The notes under the pieces were generated by a model. It was not told where the DNA came from. It saw only the letters and a program-made list of their open reading frames with translations, and did no database searches. DNA of 64,000 nt, from the NCBI RefSeq assembly GCF_028446585.1, contig NZ_JAPFQL010000006.1, positions 29,434 through 93,433 of the forward strand, given 5' to 3'. This DNA comes from Intrasporangium calvum (GTDB lineage: Bacteria > Actinomycetota > Actinomycetes > Actinomycetales > Dermatophilaceae). Made by a program: the position numbers and the translations under genes. Below, one piece after another: positions 53,640-61,649 of the stretch; the first letter of the stretch is position 1; each line of letters begins with the position of its first letter.

Positions 53640-55399
53640 GGCAGCATCCAACCGAGAATCGGGGTCGACTGGAGGAATACGAGGACACAAAGGAAGAGGA
53701 GCAGCCCGACGCTCCACGGCAGGACGCGCCTCAGGATGGCCGACTCCTGGCCGTCCAGGCCCGCTGAGCTCGCTGCGATGGTGAGGTTCTGGGGGCTGAT
53801 CATCTTGCCGACGACGCCACCGGTCGTGTTCGCCGAGACGAGCAGGCTCTCGTTGATGCCGGCGTGCGAACCGGCCGTGGCCTGGAGCTTGGCGAAGAGG
53901 GCGTTGGCGCTCGTGTCGGAGCCGGTGACCGCCGTGCCGATCCAGCCCAGGACCGGGGAGAGGAAGGCGAAGAAGGCGCCGGTGCCGGCGATCCACGTGC
54001 CGATGGAGATCGTCTGGCCAGAGAAGTTCATGACGTAGGCCAGGGCGAGGACGCTCGCGACGGTGAGGATGGCCCAGCGCAGCTTGAAGACCGTGTCAGT
54101 GAAATCCCGCACTGCCTGACGAGCGCTGATGCCATAGACGATCGCGACGATGACGCCGGCGATGAGGAGCATCGTGCCGGGGCTGGAGAGCCACTGGAAC
54201 GTGTAGCTGGTCGAGGAGATCGGCTTGCCGGAGGCGCTCAGGACGTGGCCGTCGAGGCCTGGCCAGGCGATCTTCTGGTCCGTGCCGGCAAGGAAGGACT
54301 TGACGGCCGGGACCAGCTTGGAGACGGAGAAGACCGCGATGACGAGGAGGTAGGGGAAGAGGCCCATCCAGATCCGTGCCGCGGGAAGTGGCGCCGTGCG
54401 GTCCTCGTCGAGCACGCTCGTCGCGACCGAGGAGGTGCTGGTGGGTGCGCTGGTGGACCCGGCGGGGACTCGGCCCGCCGCGACCGCCTCAGCGTGCTCG
54501 TGCCGGCGACCGGCCTCGAGGCGCTCGTGCGCCTCACGGGCGCCGACCGGGGTCCACACCCGGAGGAACAGAACGGTTGCGCCGAGGCCGGCGAGCGAGG
54601 CCACGATGTCGGTGAGCGCGACCGAGAGGTAGTTCGAGGTGAGGAACTGGGCCACGGCGAACGACAGACCCGTCACGAGGGCGGCCGGCCACACCTCGCG
54701 GAGACCGCGCTTGCCGTCGACGACGAGGAGGAGCAGGAGCGGGACGACGACGGCGAGGAGTGGCGCCTGGCGCCCGACGATCGCACCGATGGTCGACTCG
54801 GGGATGCCGGTGAGCGTGGCGGCCGTGGTGATCGGGATGGCGATGGCGCCGAACGCGACGGGTGCGGTGTTGGCGAGCAGGACCGTGCCCGCGGCCCGGA
54901 GCGGGGCGACGCCCAGGGCGATGAGCATCGTGGCGGTGATCGCTACGGGAGCACCGAACCCGGCGAGGGCCTCGAGCAGGCCGCCGAAGCAGAAGGCGAT
55001 GAGGACTGCCTGGATGCGCGGGTCCTCGCTGACCATGTTGAAGGTGGCGCGCAGGTCCTCGAACCGGCCGCTGGTCACCGTGAGCTGGTAGAGCCAGAGC
55101 GCGGTGAGGACGATCCACATGATCGGGAAGACGCCGAAGACTCCACCCTGGGTGGCGGAGAGCAGGGCCAGTGAGGCCGGCATGCCGTAGCCGATGACGG
55201 CGACGAGCAGGGCCGTGCCCAGACCTGCGATGGCGGCCACCCACGCCTGGGTCTTGACGACTCCGAGCAGGAGGAACACCACGACGAGTGGAAGCAGGCC
55301 CACGAGGGCCGACAGCGCGAGGCTGCCGCCGACTGGAGCGAGGGACTGGACGAAGTCGTCGGTCACCAAAGCGGTGCCGATGGGGACGGTCGCAAACAT
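53636..55399 (-). CDS. lldP: L-lactate permease family transporter
   Basis: 587 residues from ATG 55399 (MFATVPIGTALVTDDFVQSLAP); earlier starts lie in promoter DNA. At least 12 membrane helices with the LctP motifs FGGLLEALAGFGAPVAITA and GVVGKMISPQNLTIAASSAG. It imports lactate and probably glycolate with protons. First gene of the operon, controlled from the divergent promoter with the GGT/ACC palindrome. Confidence 0.92.
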   Translation of the reverse strand: MFATVPIGTALVTDDFVQSLAPVGGSLALSALVGLLPLVVVFLLLGVVKTQAWVAAIAGLGTALLVAVIGYGMPASLALLSATQGGVFGVFPIMWIVLTALWLYQLTVTSGRFEDLRATFNMVSEDPRIQAVLIAFCFGGLLEALAGFGAPVAITATMLIALGVAPLRAAGTVLLANTAPVAFGAIAIPITTAATLTGIPESTIGAIVGRQAPLLAVVVPLLLLLVVDGKRGLREVWPAALVTGLSFAVAQFLTSNYLSVALTDIVASLAGLGATVLFLRVWTPVGAREAHERLEAGRRHEHAEAVAAGRVPAGSTSAPTSTSSVATSVLDEDRTAPLPAARIWMGLFPYLLVIAVFSVSKLVPAVKSFLAGTDQKIAWPGLDGHVLSASGKPISSTSYTFQWLSSPGTMLLIAGVIVAIVYGISARQAVRDFTDTVFKLRWAILTVASVLALAYVMNFSGQTISIGTWIAGTGAFFAFLSPVLGWIGTAVTGSDTSANALFAKLQATAGSHAGINESLLVSANTTGGVVGKMISPQNLTIAASSAGLDGQESAILRRVLPWSVGLLLFLCVLVFLQSTPILGWMLP

Positions 55400-55481
55400 C
55401 AGGAAGATCCTCCTGCCGCCGTCGTCAGGCGACGGCCGGCTTACGGCGCTGTAAGGGAAGGGGCGTGTTGGTACGCGCATG

Positions 55482-55498
55482 ATGTGGTAGGACCACAT
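55482..55498. promoter_or_regulatory. LldR/FadR-type operator
   Basis: ATGTGGT-AGG-ACCACAT is a perfect 7-bp inverted repeat matching the TGGTnnnACCA core bound by LldR/GlcC-like GntR regulators. It lies between lldP and the divergent regulator gene. Confidence 0.72.
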
Positions 55499-55546
55499 TG
55501 AGGTGAGGCCACCGTAGGGTGCGCCTAGGATGTCGTCAAGTGATGG

Positions 55547-55561
55547 ACCGAAAGATTCGGT
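55547..55561. promoter_or_regulatory. Second palindrome in the lldP-lldR gap
   Basis: ACCGAA-AGA-TTCGGT, a perfect 6-bp inverted repeat with a different half-site, 22 bp before the regulator start codon. Could be a site for another regulator or a leader hairpin. Confidence 0.45.
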
Positions 55562-55582
55562 GAACCGAGAGGTGCGGCTGGG

Positions 55583-56329
55583 ATGACAACAGGTCCGGAC
55601 GAGTCCCGCGAGGGCTGGGCGCCCGTCAGCCGCCCCCGCACGTATGAGCTCGTCCTGGATCGCATCGAGGAGCAGATCGCCTCAGGCCGGCTCGGCGTCG
55701 GCGACCGGCTCCCGGCCGAACGCGAGCTGGCCGCTGCCCTCGGCGTCAGCCGCGTCGCCGTGCGCGAGGCCATCCGCGTCCTCCAGGCGATGGGCCTCAT
55801 CACCCAGGCGACCGGGTCCGGCCGGGACGCCGGCACCATCCTGACGTCTGCGCCCGCCGAGGCCCTGACCCGCTTGATCCGCCTCCACGTCCTCGTCGCC
55901 AGCGTCAACTCCAAGGACCTCGTCCGCGCCCGGATCACCCTCGAGCGCGAGTCCGCGGCGCTCGCCGCCACCCACGCGACGGAGGAGGACCTACGCCAGC
56001 TCGCCGAGTCGCTCGCTGCGATGGAGGACCCGGCCAGCACGGTCGAGCAGTTCAACGACGCCGACACGGCCTTCCACGTGGCGATCGCCCGAGCGAGCGG
56101 CAACACCCTCGTCGCCGAGCTGACGACGGCGCTGCGCAACGCGATGCGCTCCACGCTGCTGAGCCGGCTGCAGGCACGCAGCGACTATGCAGGCGTCGCC
56201 GCCCAGCTGAGTGGCGAGCACCGCAAGATCTACGACGCGATCGCGGCCCGTGACGGTGGGCGCGCCGCGGATCTGGTCGCGGCCCACATCGAGGGCTTCT
56301 ACCCCGACCTCAGCTCCGAGCCCTCGTAG
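55583..56329 (+). CDS. lldR: FadR-subfamily GntR regulator (LldR-like)
   Basis: 248 residues from ATG 55583. Winged helix GDRLPAERELAAALGVSRVAVREAIRVLQAMGLI, then the all-helical FCD effector domain with FNDADTAFHVAIARASGN and EHRKIYDAIAARD carrying the metal/effector-binding His residues. Divergent from lldP-glcD-glcF with a matching operator, so it very likely represses that operon until a hydroxyacid binds. Its 3' end overlaps the convergent caspase gene by 31 bp. Confidence 0.85.
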   Translation: MTTGPDESREGWAPVSRPRTYELVLDRIEEQIASGRLGVGDRLPAERELAAALGVSRVAVREAIRVLQAMGLITQATGSGRDAGTILTSAPAEALTRLIRLHVLVASVNSKDLVRARITLERESAALAATHATEEDLRQLAESLAAMEDPASTVEQFNDADTAFHVAIARASGNTLVAELTTALRNAMRSTLLSRLQARSDYAGVAAQLSGEHRKIYDAIAARDGGRAADLVAAHIEGFYPDLSSEPS

Positions 56330-58512
56330 TGGCGCCTCGGGCCCTTGACCCCTCGGTCGAGGATCGTCGCCAGGACGAGTAGGCAGAGCAGGGCAATGAC
56401 GACGATGGGCATGCCCTGTGATGGCTCCCCCTTGATCGTGAGGAAGCTCAAGTCCGACATCGGCTGGCCGAGAGCCGCCAGGGCCCAACCGATGAGGAAC
56501 GCCCGGGCCAGCTTCGTCGGCCTGGTACTCACGGCGACGGCCCCGGCAACGAGCCACGTCACGGCCCAGAGCATCATGATCGGCCCCCACGGACCGCCCG
56601 GCTGTTGCATCAGCCACGCCGCGTAGACCATCAAGGTCACCGCACCCACCAGCACGAGCGCCAGCACCGCCAAGCGGATACGGTCGCCCAGGCCGGGCCA
56701 GGCACCGGAAGCCTCTCCCGAACGCATCACTGAGGCGAGGGCGACGACGCTCGCCAGGACAAGGAGAGCTTCCCCGATCACAGCGAGCCACAGGCCCTCG
56801 TGGACCTCCGACATGCGGAACTCGGAGATGATGCCCAGCGGGGTGAGCAGGCTCGTACCGGCGACGAGCCCGACTCCGAGGACGAGCCCGGCGGCCACCA
56901 GCCCCCGCGGCTGGTCCACGACGGTGGCGATGCCGGCAACGATGGCCGTGACGGCGACGACGGCCAGCCCCACGGTCTGGCCCGGAACGATGGCTCCGAG
57001 CGGATCGCTCCACACCCACGGCGCCGTGAAGCTGGCGAAGATGAGCAGGCCGCCGAGGGCGGACAGGGCGGCCATCAGGCGCCGGGCCCGCCGCGAGAGC
57101 ACGCCCGCGACGTCCGAGCGGACCGTGCCGTGCTCGCGGGTCGGGGCAGGCGGAATCTCCACAGGGACGGCGGCCTCGGGCTGAGCCTCTGCTGGCGGGG
57201 TGGCCGGGGCCAGCCGACGCTCGACCAACGCCTCTTCCGGCGGTGGCGCGACCGCAGCGGCATCCGTTTCCCGGGAGGCCGCTGCCGCGGTCACGGGGAG
57301 GACCACGGAGCGCAGCGGACTCGTGAGGTTGACCTGCCCGACGAACCGCTCGGCAACCTTCGCCAGGCTCACCGACACCCGCCCGTCCTCATCGACCTGC
57401 GCGGAGAGCGGCGGGTCCGTCGTGACCGTGAGCTCGCGGACCAGCGCCGGTCCGCGAACCTCGACCATCACAACCTGGGGCTCGGACGCATCCGCCGCAA
57501 AGTCAATGGCACTGGGCTCCAGGGTCATCCGCGCCGAGGCGATGGCCGCAGCCGCGTCGTCGGCCACGGACTTCGTGTCGGTCCGGACCACCTCCTGCAG
57601 GGCCTCGAGAGCGCCGAGCGCCGCAGCCGGGTCGTCATGGAGCAACCGGTCGCGCAGCTCGCTCACGGCTCCGCGCCGGAACGTCGGGTTGGCCTCCTTG
57701 AGGGCTGCCGCGACGGCCTCGGGGATCGGAGCCGGCCGGAGCCTCCTCCGCCGGCTGCGGGCGATGAACAGGTCGCCAGCCATCTCGACGTCGCGGCCCG
57801 GGGTCTGCTTCGGGTTCTCGGCCCGGACCCGGTCGAAGACGTAGTCGTAGAGCTCGTCGAGCGAGACGAGCCCGTCTTCGTCGCGGTCGGCTTCACCGGT
57901 CCGCAAGCCCTCGACGACGGCAGAGGTGAAGACGGACGGCTTCGCGGTCTGGTCCGCAGCGAGCTCGGTGCCCTCGAAGGCGTACTCGATCGCGCTGGAG
58001 GCACTGATCACGGCCCGTCCCCGGCCCCCGCCCAGACGGCTGGCCGGGAAGCTGTCCATCACGTTGACCGGCCCGGCCGCTCGGACCGCGACCCCCTCCC
58101 CGAACGCGCCGCCGTAGCAGCAGTCGAGGAAGAGCACGATGCTCCTCGCCCGAGACGTCTTCATGCACCGCTGGATGAAGTCGGCCGACACCGCTGTTGA
58201 GCCGAGCCGGTCGGGGCGCGTGTTCCGTGCTGCGACGAACAGCTCCCCGCTGTCGCTCTTGATCCCGTGCCCGGAGAAGTGGAGCAGCAGCAGGTCGTCG
58301 GGTCTGCTGTCGGCGAAGACATCCTCGATCCGGCCCTGCACCTCGTGCGAGGGCTCGTTGTGGACGACGGTGACGGTGAAACCACCGACCTCGGGGTCAC
58401 CGAGGACGTCCGCGAGGGCCTCGGCGTCGGCTGCCGGGGCGCGGAGCTGTCCGAGGCTTGCATGGTCATAGGTGTCGTTGGCCACGATGAGGGCGCGTCT
58501 CGTCCCTGTCAT
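56299..58512 (-). CDS. Membrane-anchored caspase-family (metacaspase-like) protease
   Basis: 737 residues. The caspase p20 fold occupies about residues 5-252 with the catalytic dyad His82 (HFSGHG) and Cys132 (LDCCYGG). A canonical EF-hand loop DRDEDGLVSLDE lies at 209-220, suggesting Ca2+ control. Then come a helical HEAT-like stretch (about 255-330), a beta-sandwich-like segment (LEPSAIDFAADASEPQVVMVEV), a Pro/Ala linker, and about seven membrane helices from about 475 on. Coupled (ATGA) to the EACC1-like gene upstream. Together they resemble an effector module of a bacterial conflict or suicide system. Substrate unknown. Confidence 0.85.
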   Translation of the reverse strand: MTGTRRALIVANDTYDHASLGQLRAPAADAEALADVLGDPEVGGFTVTVVHNEPSHEVQGRIEDVFADSRPDDLLLLHFSGHGIKSDSGELFVAARNTRPDRLGSTAVSADFIQRCMKTSRARSIVLFLDCCYGGAFGEGVAVRAAGPVNVMDSFPASRLGGGRGRAVISASSAIEYAFEGTELAADQTAKPSVFTSAVVEGLRTGEADRDEDGLVSLDELYDYVFDRVRAENPKQTPGRDVEMAGDLFIARSRRRRLRPAPIPEAVAAALKEANPTFRRGAVSELRDRLLHDDPAAALGALEALQEVVRTDTKSVADDAAAAIASARMTLEPSAIDFAADASEPQVVMVEVRGPALVRELTVTTDPPLSAQVDEDGRVSVSLAKVAERFVGQVNLTSPLRSVVLPVTAAAASRETDAAAVAPPPEEALVERRLAPATPPAEAQPEAAVPVEIPPAPTREHGTVRSDVAGVLSRRARRLMAALSALGGLLIFASFTAPWVWSDPLGAIVPGQTVGLAVVAVTAIVAGIATVVDQPRGLVAAGLVLGVGLVAGTSLLTPLGIISEFRMSEVHEGLWLAVIGEALLVLASVVALASVMRSGEASGAWPGLGDRIRLAVLALVLVGAVTLMVYAAWLMQQPGGPWGPIMMLWAVTWLVAGAVAVSTRPTKLARAFLIGWALAALGQPMSDLSFLTIKGEPSQGMPIVVIALLCLLVLATILDRGVKGPRRHYEGSELRSG

Positions 58513-58898
58513 GTCGCCTCCCCGATCCCGTGTCTGGCCAGGAAGATTCGCAGGAGCTCCTGCCGTTGCGCGTCGTCGGCGTCGTCGAGCTCGATGACGT
58601 CGCCGTCGACCTCGAGGCGGATCGACCGCTGCGCCTGGTGGCCGCGCCCCAGCCAGTCGCGGAGGCAGGCGAAGAGCGTCGGCAGTCCGCCCGAGCCGAG
58701 CACGGCCACGGACAGGGCGCTGATCTCCGCGGGGCCGAGTGCGCGGGCGCCGTCAGGCGTTCCGACGGCCGAGGGGAGGCTCCTGACGTCGAGGTCATCC
58801 GCATGCTGCAACTCGGCGTGCAGCTGCCGGTGGAGGACCTCGAGGCGTGCGCCATCGGCCCCGACCTCACCCAATGACAGCTTCAGACTCGCGTCCAT
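58509..58898 (-). CDS. EACC1-like effector-associated protein
   Basis: 129 residues from ATG 58898. The pattern is strands in the first 50 residues, then LSVAVLGSGGLPTLFACLRDWL (62-83) and SIRLEVDGDVIELDDADDAQRQELLRIFLARH. It matches what I recall of EACC1 (effector-associated constant component 1), a small domain that recurs next to caspase, trypsin or other effectors in NTP-dependent conflict systems of multicellular-type bacteria. Assignment is from pattern memory, not a search. First gene of the pair. Confidence 0.65.
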   Translation of the reverse strand: MDASLKLSLGEVGADGARLEVLHRQLHAELQHADDLDVRSLPSAVGTPDGARALGPAEISALSVAVLGSGGLPTLFACLRDWLGRGHQAQRSIRLEVDGDVIELDDADDAQRQELLRIFLARHGIGEAT

Positions 58899-58986
58899 TG
58901 GTCCACCCCACGGCGGTGCGCTCCCTGTACGAACGATGCTACTCGTCCTGAGGAGGGCGGCCCCCGGGTTCCAGATACCCCCTCTG

Positions 58987-59003
58987 CCGTATGCCGCTGG
59001 GCT
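58987..59003 (+). repeat. GTATGCCGCTG repeat upstream of EACC1 gene
   Basis: CCGTATGCCGCTGGGCT, consensus for 17 bases, about 90 bp upstream of the EACC1 start. Unpaired. Confidence 0.8.
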
Positions 59004-59375
59004 GGCTCCCGTCCGCGCCCGGCCTTCTCAGCGTGGCGGGGCAGGCCGGAGGGCCCGGATGAGCGAGTCACCCGGCGTGAGACAGAGGACCGGGACGGGA
59101 TTCTTGGAGGATTTCGGTCCTTACCAATCTCTTACCAAACCCATAGGAAGTCCGGCTGGTGTGCCGGACCGGCCGGTGCCACACTCGATGAGGCGGGTCA
59201 CGGACGTGACGCCGCCCACATCCGTTATAGAAGTTTCAGCCAACCTATCGCCAGGGCGCCCGGTGTCTGGTTACACTGGACGCAGCGAAGGGTTGGGCCC
59301 GCACGAACCGCGCCCAGCCCTTCTGCATGTGCCGGCTCGCGCTGTCCCCCTGTCTGTGCGAGCCAGCTCAAGCGG

Positions 59376-59410
59376 AGACGGACCCGGCGCCTCAGGCACC
59401 GGGTCCGTCT
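59376..59410. terminator. Strong hairpin after the apolipoprotein-like gene
   Basis: AGACGGACCCGG and CCGGGTCCGTCT form a 12-bp perfect stem, followed on the plus strand by GCTTTGTT. It lies just beyond the stop of the minus-strand gene at 59428 and could act in both directions. Confidence 0.7.
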
Positions 59411-59427
59411 GCTTTGTTGGCTGATGG

Positions 59428-60378
59428 TCAGGCCGTGGGCTTCGGCGTGCTGCCCTTCGTCTGGCTGGGCAGTGTGCCGACCGTGCCGTCGATGGCGTCG
59501 GAGCCGAGGGTGGAGTCGACGGCGGTGACCTCGCCGTCGTCCGTCGGCACGGTGCCGAGGTCCTCGTCCAGCTCCGCGTCGGTCAGCATGGAGGCCTCCT
59601 CCATCTCCGCGTCGGAGACGAGGTCGTCCGAGCGGTCCTTGGCGTCCGTCATGGTGGCCACCTTCTCCTTGGCCTTGGCTGCGACCTCGGTCACGGCCTC
59701 GGTCACGGCCTCCTTGGCGGTACCAACCTTCTCGGCGGCCTTGTCCTTGAGGGACACGTTCTCGCCGTAGCCGCTGGCGGCGCCCAGGCTGCCGGTCGAG
59801 GACGTGGCCCACGGGTCGTCGGCCTGTTGCTTGCGGTAGGCCGCCACGGCCGCCACCGCTGCGGCACCGAGGCCGATGGCGATGAGCCACGTGCGACGGC
59901 CCCCCCTGGCCGGCTTGGCCACGGCCTCGCCGCTCAGCACGCGGTAGGCGTCACGCACGCGGTCGGTGCTGACCTTGGCGGTATCGCGAGCGTGTTGCAC
60001 CCGCGGCTCGGCGGACTCGCGCATCCGCTCCTTCGCCTCGTCGGCGCCTTGGGCGAGCGCCGCCGAGGCCACGCCGATGGCAGCTCCCACCTTGGGCAGC
60101 AACGAGTCCACGAGCGTCGACTGGGCGGACTCGACCTTGGGGCGAGCTCGCTCAGCCAGGTCTGCAGCCACGGGGGCTGCCCGGAGCTTCGCCTCGTCCA
60201 GCGCGACCTTGACGCGCTCTGCTGCGTCGGTCGCCACGGGTGCAGCCTGCTCGCGCATCACGGCAAGCCGCTCGCCGGCGGTGTGGCCGAGCTCGCTGGC
60301 GGTGGCCGCCGCGTGCTCCCGAGCCTCGACGACCTGCATCTTGAGCCTTTCGGATCGGGTCGGTTTCGTTCGGAACAT
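59428..60378 (-). CDS. Single-helix membrane protein with long amphipathic helical region
   Basis: 316 residues from ATG 60378 with AGGAGGAG upstream. The first ~165 residues are Ala/Glu/Lys/Arg-rich helices with heptad-like spacing (VATDAAERVKVALDEAKLRA, ARPKVESAQSTLVDSLLP), resembling apolipoprotein or late-embryogenesis helices. One membrane helix follows (TWLIAIGLGAAAVAAVAAY), then an acidic tail. No family recognised. Next to the MT0933-like gene on the same strand; both look like coiled-coil, envelope-associated proteins. Confidence 0.65.
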   Translation of the reverse strand: MFRTKPTRSERLKMQVVEAREHAAATASELGHTAGERLAVMREQAAPVATDAAERVKVALDEAKLRAAPVAADLAERARPKVESAQSTLVDSLLPKVGAAIGVASAALAQGADEAKERMRESAEPRVQHARDTAKVSTDRVRDAYRVLSGEAVAKPARGGRRTWLIAIGLGAAAVAAVAAYRKQQADDPWATSSTGSLGAASGYGENVSLKDKAAEKVGTAKEAVTEAVTEVAAKAKEKVATMTDAKDRSDDLVSDAEMEEASMLTDAELDEDLGTVPTDDGEVTAVDSTLGSDAIDGTVGTLPSQTKGSTPKPTA

Positions 60379-60431
60379 GCAACTCCTCCTAGGTCGTCTG
60401 GTCCTTACCCACACTCACGGAGTGCGCACCT

Positions 60432-61010
60432 TCACCAGGCCTGCGAGCCGGGGGCGTCGGGGGCGTCGGGCTCGAGCGGCAGGTCGTCCAGAGGTTCACC
60501 CGACTCGTCGTACGCGCGCTGGGGGCGGGCGGCACCGAGAGTCACGTCCGGCTCAGGCGGACCGTCGAGGGGCGCCTCCGGGTCGACCTCGACCGACAGG
60601 ACCTCCTCGGCGACCTCCTCCTCGTCGGGGATGATGCCGAACTCGTCCGGCGTCGCGGTGGCTCCGGCGGCTGCCGTCCCGGCTGCGGTCGCCGCGCCGG
60701 CAGCGGCCGCACCTGCTGCGGTGCCGCCAGCACCGTGCGTGCCGCCCTCGGCCAGCTTGTCGACGCCCTTGGTCACCTGCTCCTTGGCCTTGGCGATCTT
60801 GTCGGAGTACTTGCCCTCGGTCTTCTCGTCGATCTTGGCGCCCGCCTTGTCGAGGACGCTCCCGACCTTGTCGCGGTTCTCCGCAGCGAGGTCGCCGGCC
60901 TTCTCCTTGGCCTGCTCGGCCACCTTCTTCGCCTCCTCGGCGAGGTGGTCCGCCTTCTCCTTGAGACCGAGCTCGTCAGCCTTCTGCTTGAGCTTGTCGA
61001 TGAATGACAT
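60432..61010 (-). CDS. MT0933/Rv0909-type antitoxin family protein
   Basis: 192 residues from ATG 61010. The N-terminus MSFIDKLKQKADELGLKEKA and the YSDKIAKAKEQVTKGVDKL block match the Rv0909-like antitoxin family. The C-terminal half is a long Ala/Gly and acidic low-complexity tail, so the protein is about twice the usual length. No Rv0910-type toxin partner (START-like fold) is seen beside it, so it may be a stand-alone member with another role. Confidence 0.65.
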   Translation of the reverse strand: MSFIDKLKQKADELGLKEKADHLAEEAKKVAEQAKEKAGDLAAENRDKVGSVLDKAGAKIDEKTEGKYSDKIAKAKEQVTKGVDKLAEGGTHGAGGTAAGAAAAGAATAAGTAAAGATATPDEFGIIPDEEEVAEEVLSVEVDPEAPLDGPPEPDVTLGAARPQRAYDESGEPLDDLPLEPDAPDAPGSQAW

Positions 61011-61124
61011 GGCCGCTCCTTCGCCTCGAGGGTTCCTGTCTCGATCCTTCACCCGACGGGCCGTCGGGTCCACCCTCCTCTTACCCACCGGGGCGAGAAC
61101 ACACGGCGTGCGAGGATTGGGCGC

Positions 61125-61643
61125 ATGAAGGCAACTCTGCACACGAACCACGGCGACATCGTCATCGAGCTCTTCCCCCACCACGCGCCCAAGACCGTCG
61201 AGAACTTCGTCGGCCTCGCGAAGGGGGAGAAGGAGTACAAGGACGACGCCGGCCGCACGAACCCGACGCCGTTCTACGACGGACTCGTCTTCCACCGCAT
61301 CATCCCCAACTTCATGATCCAGGGCGGCTGCCCGCTCGGCCAGGGCTTCGGTGGCCCGGGCTACACGTTCGACGACGAGATCCACCCGGAGAAGGACTTC
61401 ACCAAGCCCTACATGCTCGCCATGGCCAACGCCGGCAAGCGGATGGGCAAGGGCACCAACGGCTCGCAGTTCTTCATCACGACGGCCCCCACGACGTGGC
61501 TGCAGGGCAAGCACACGATCTTCGGCGAGGTCGCTGATGGTCCCTCGCGTGAGGTCGTCGACAAGCTCGGCAACGTCGCGACCGGAGCCAACGACAAGCC
61601 CCGCGAGGACGTCGTCATCAACTCGGTCACCATCGAGGACTGA
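61125..61643 (+). CDS. ppiA: Peptidyl-prolyl cis-trans isomerase A (cyclophilin)
   Basis: 172 residues. Cyclophilin core with FHRIIPNFMIQGG, MLAMANAGKRMGKGTNGSQFFIT and the active-site Trp in TTWLQGKHTIFGEV. Cytosolic, no signal peptide. Marks the return to the conserved origin-proximal order (Rv0009 equivalent); the rhomboid gene starts 6 bp later. Confidence 0.96.
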   Translation: MKATLHTNHGDIVIELFPHHAPKTVENFVGLAKGEKEYKDDAGRTNPTPFYDGLVFHRIIPNFMIQGGCPLGQGFGGPGYTFDDEIHPEKDFTKPYMLAMANAGKRMGKGTNGSQFFITTAPTTWLQGKHTIFGEVADGPSREVVDKLGNVATGANDKPREDVVINSVTIED

Positions 61644-61649
61644 GTCGCA

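Larger units (their letters stand above)
58899..59427. other. Gene-free region with hairpins upstream of the EACC1-caspase pair
   Basis: About 530 bp without a credible gene. It contains one dispersed repeat copy (58987-59003), a direct repeat of TTGGTAAG on the minus strand (59120-59127 and 59131-59138, 11-bp period) and three successive hairpins (59286-59322, 59334-59363, 59376-59410). A TACACT hexamer (59272-59277) could be a -10 element for a short RNA read to the right. Confidence 0.45.

Noticed and set aside
58883..59071. 62-codon minus frame upstream of the EACC1 gene
   Set aside because: No ribosome site, low-complexity Arg/Gly content, and it contains the dispersed repeat.
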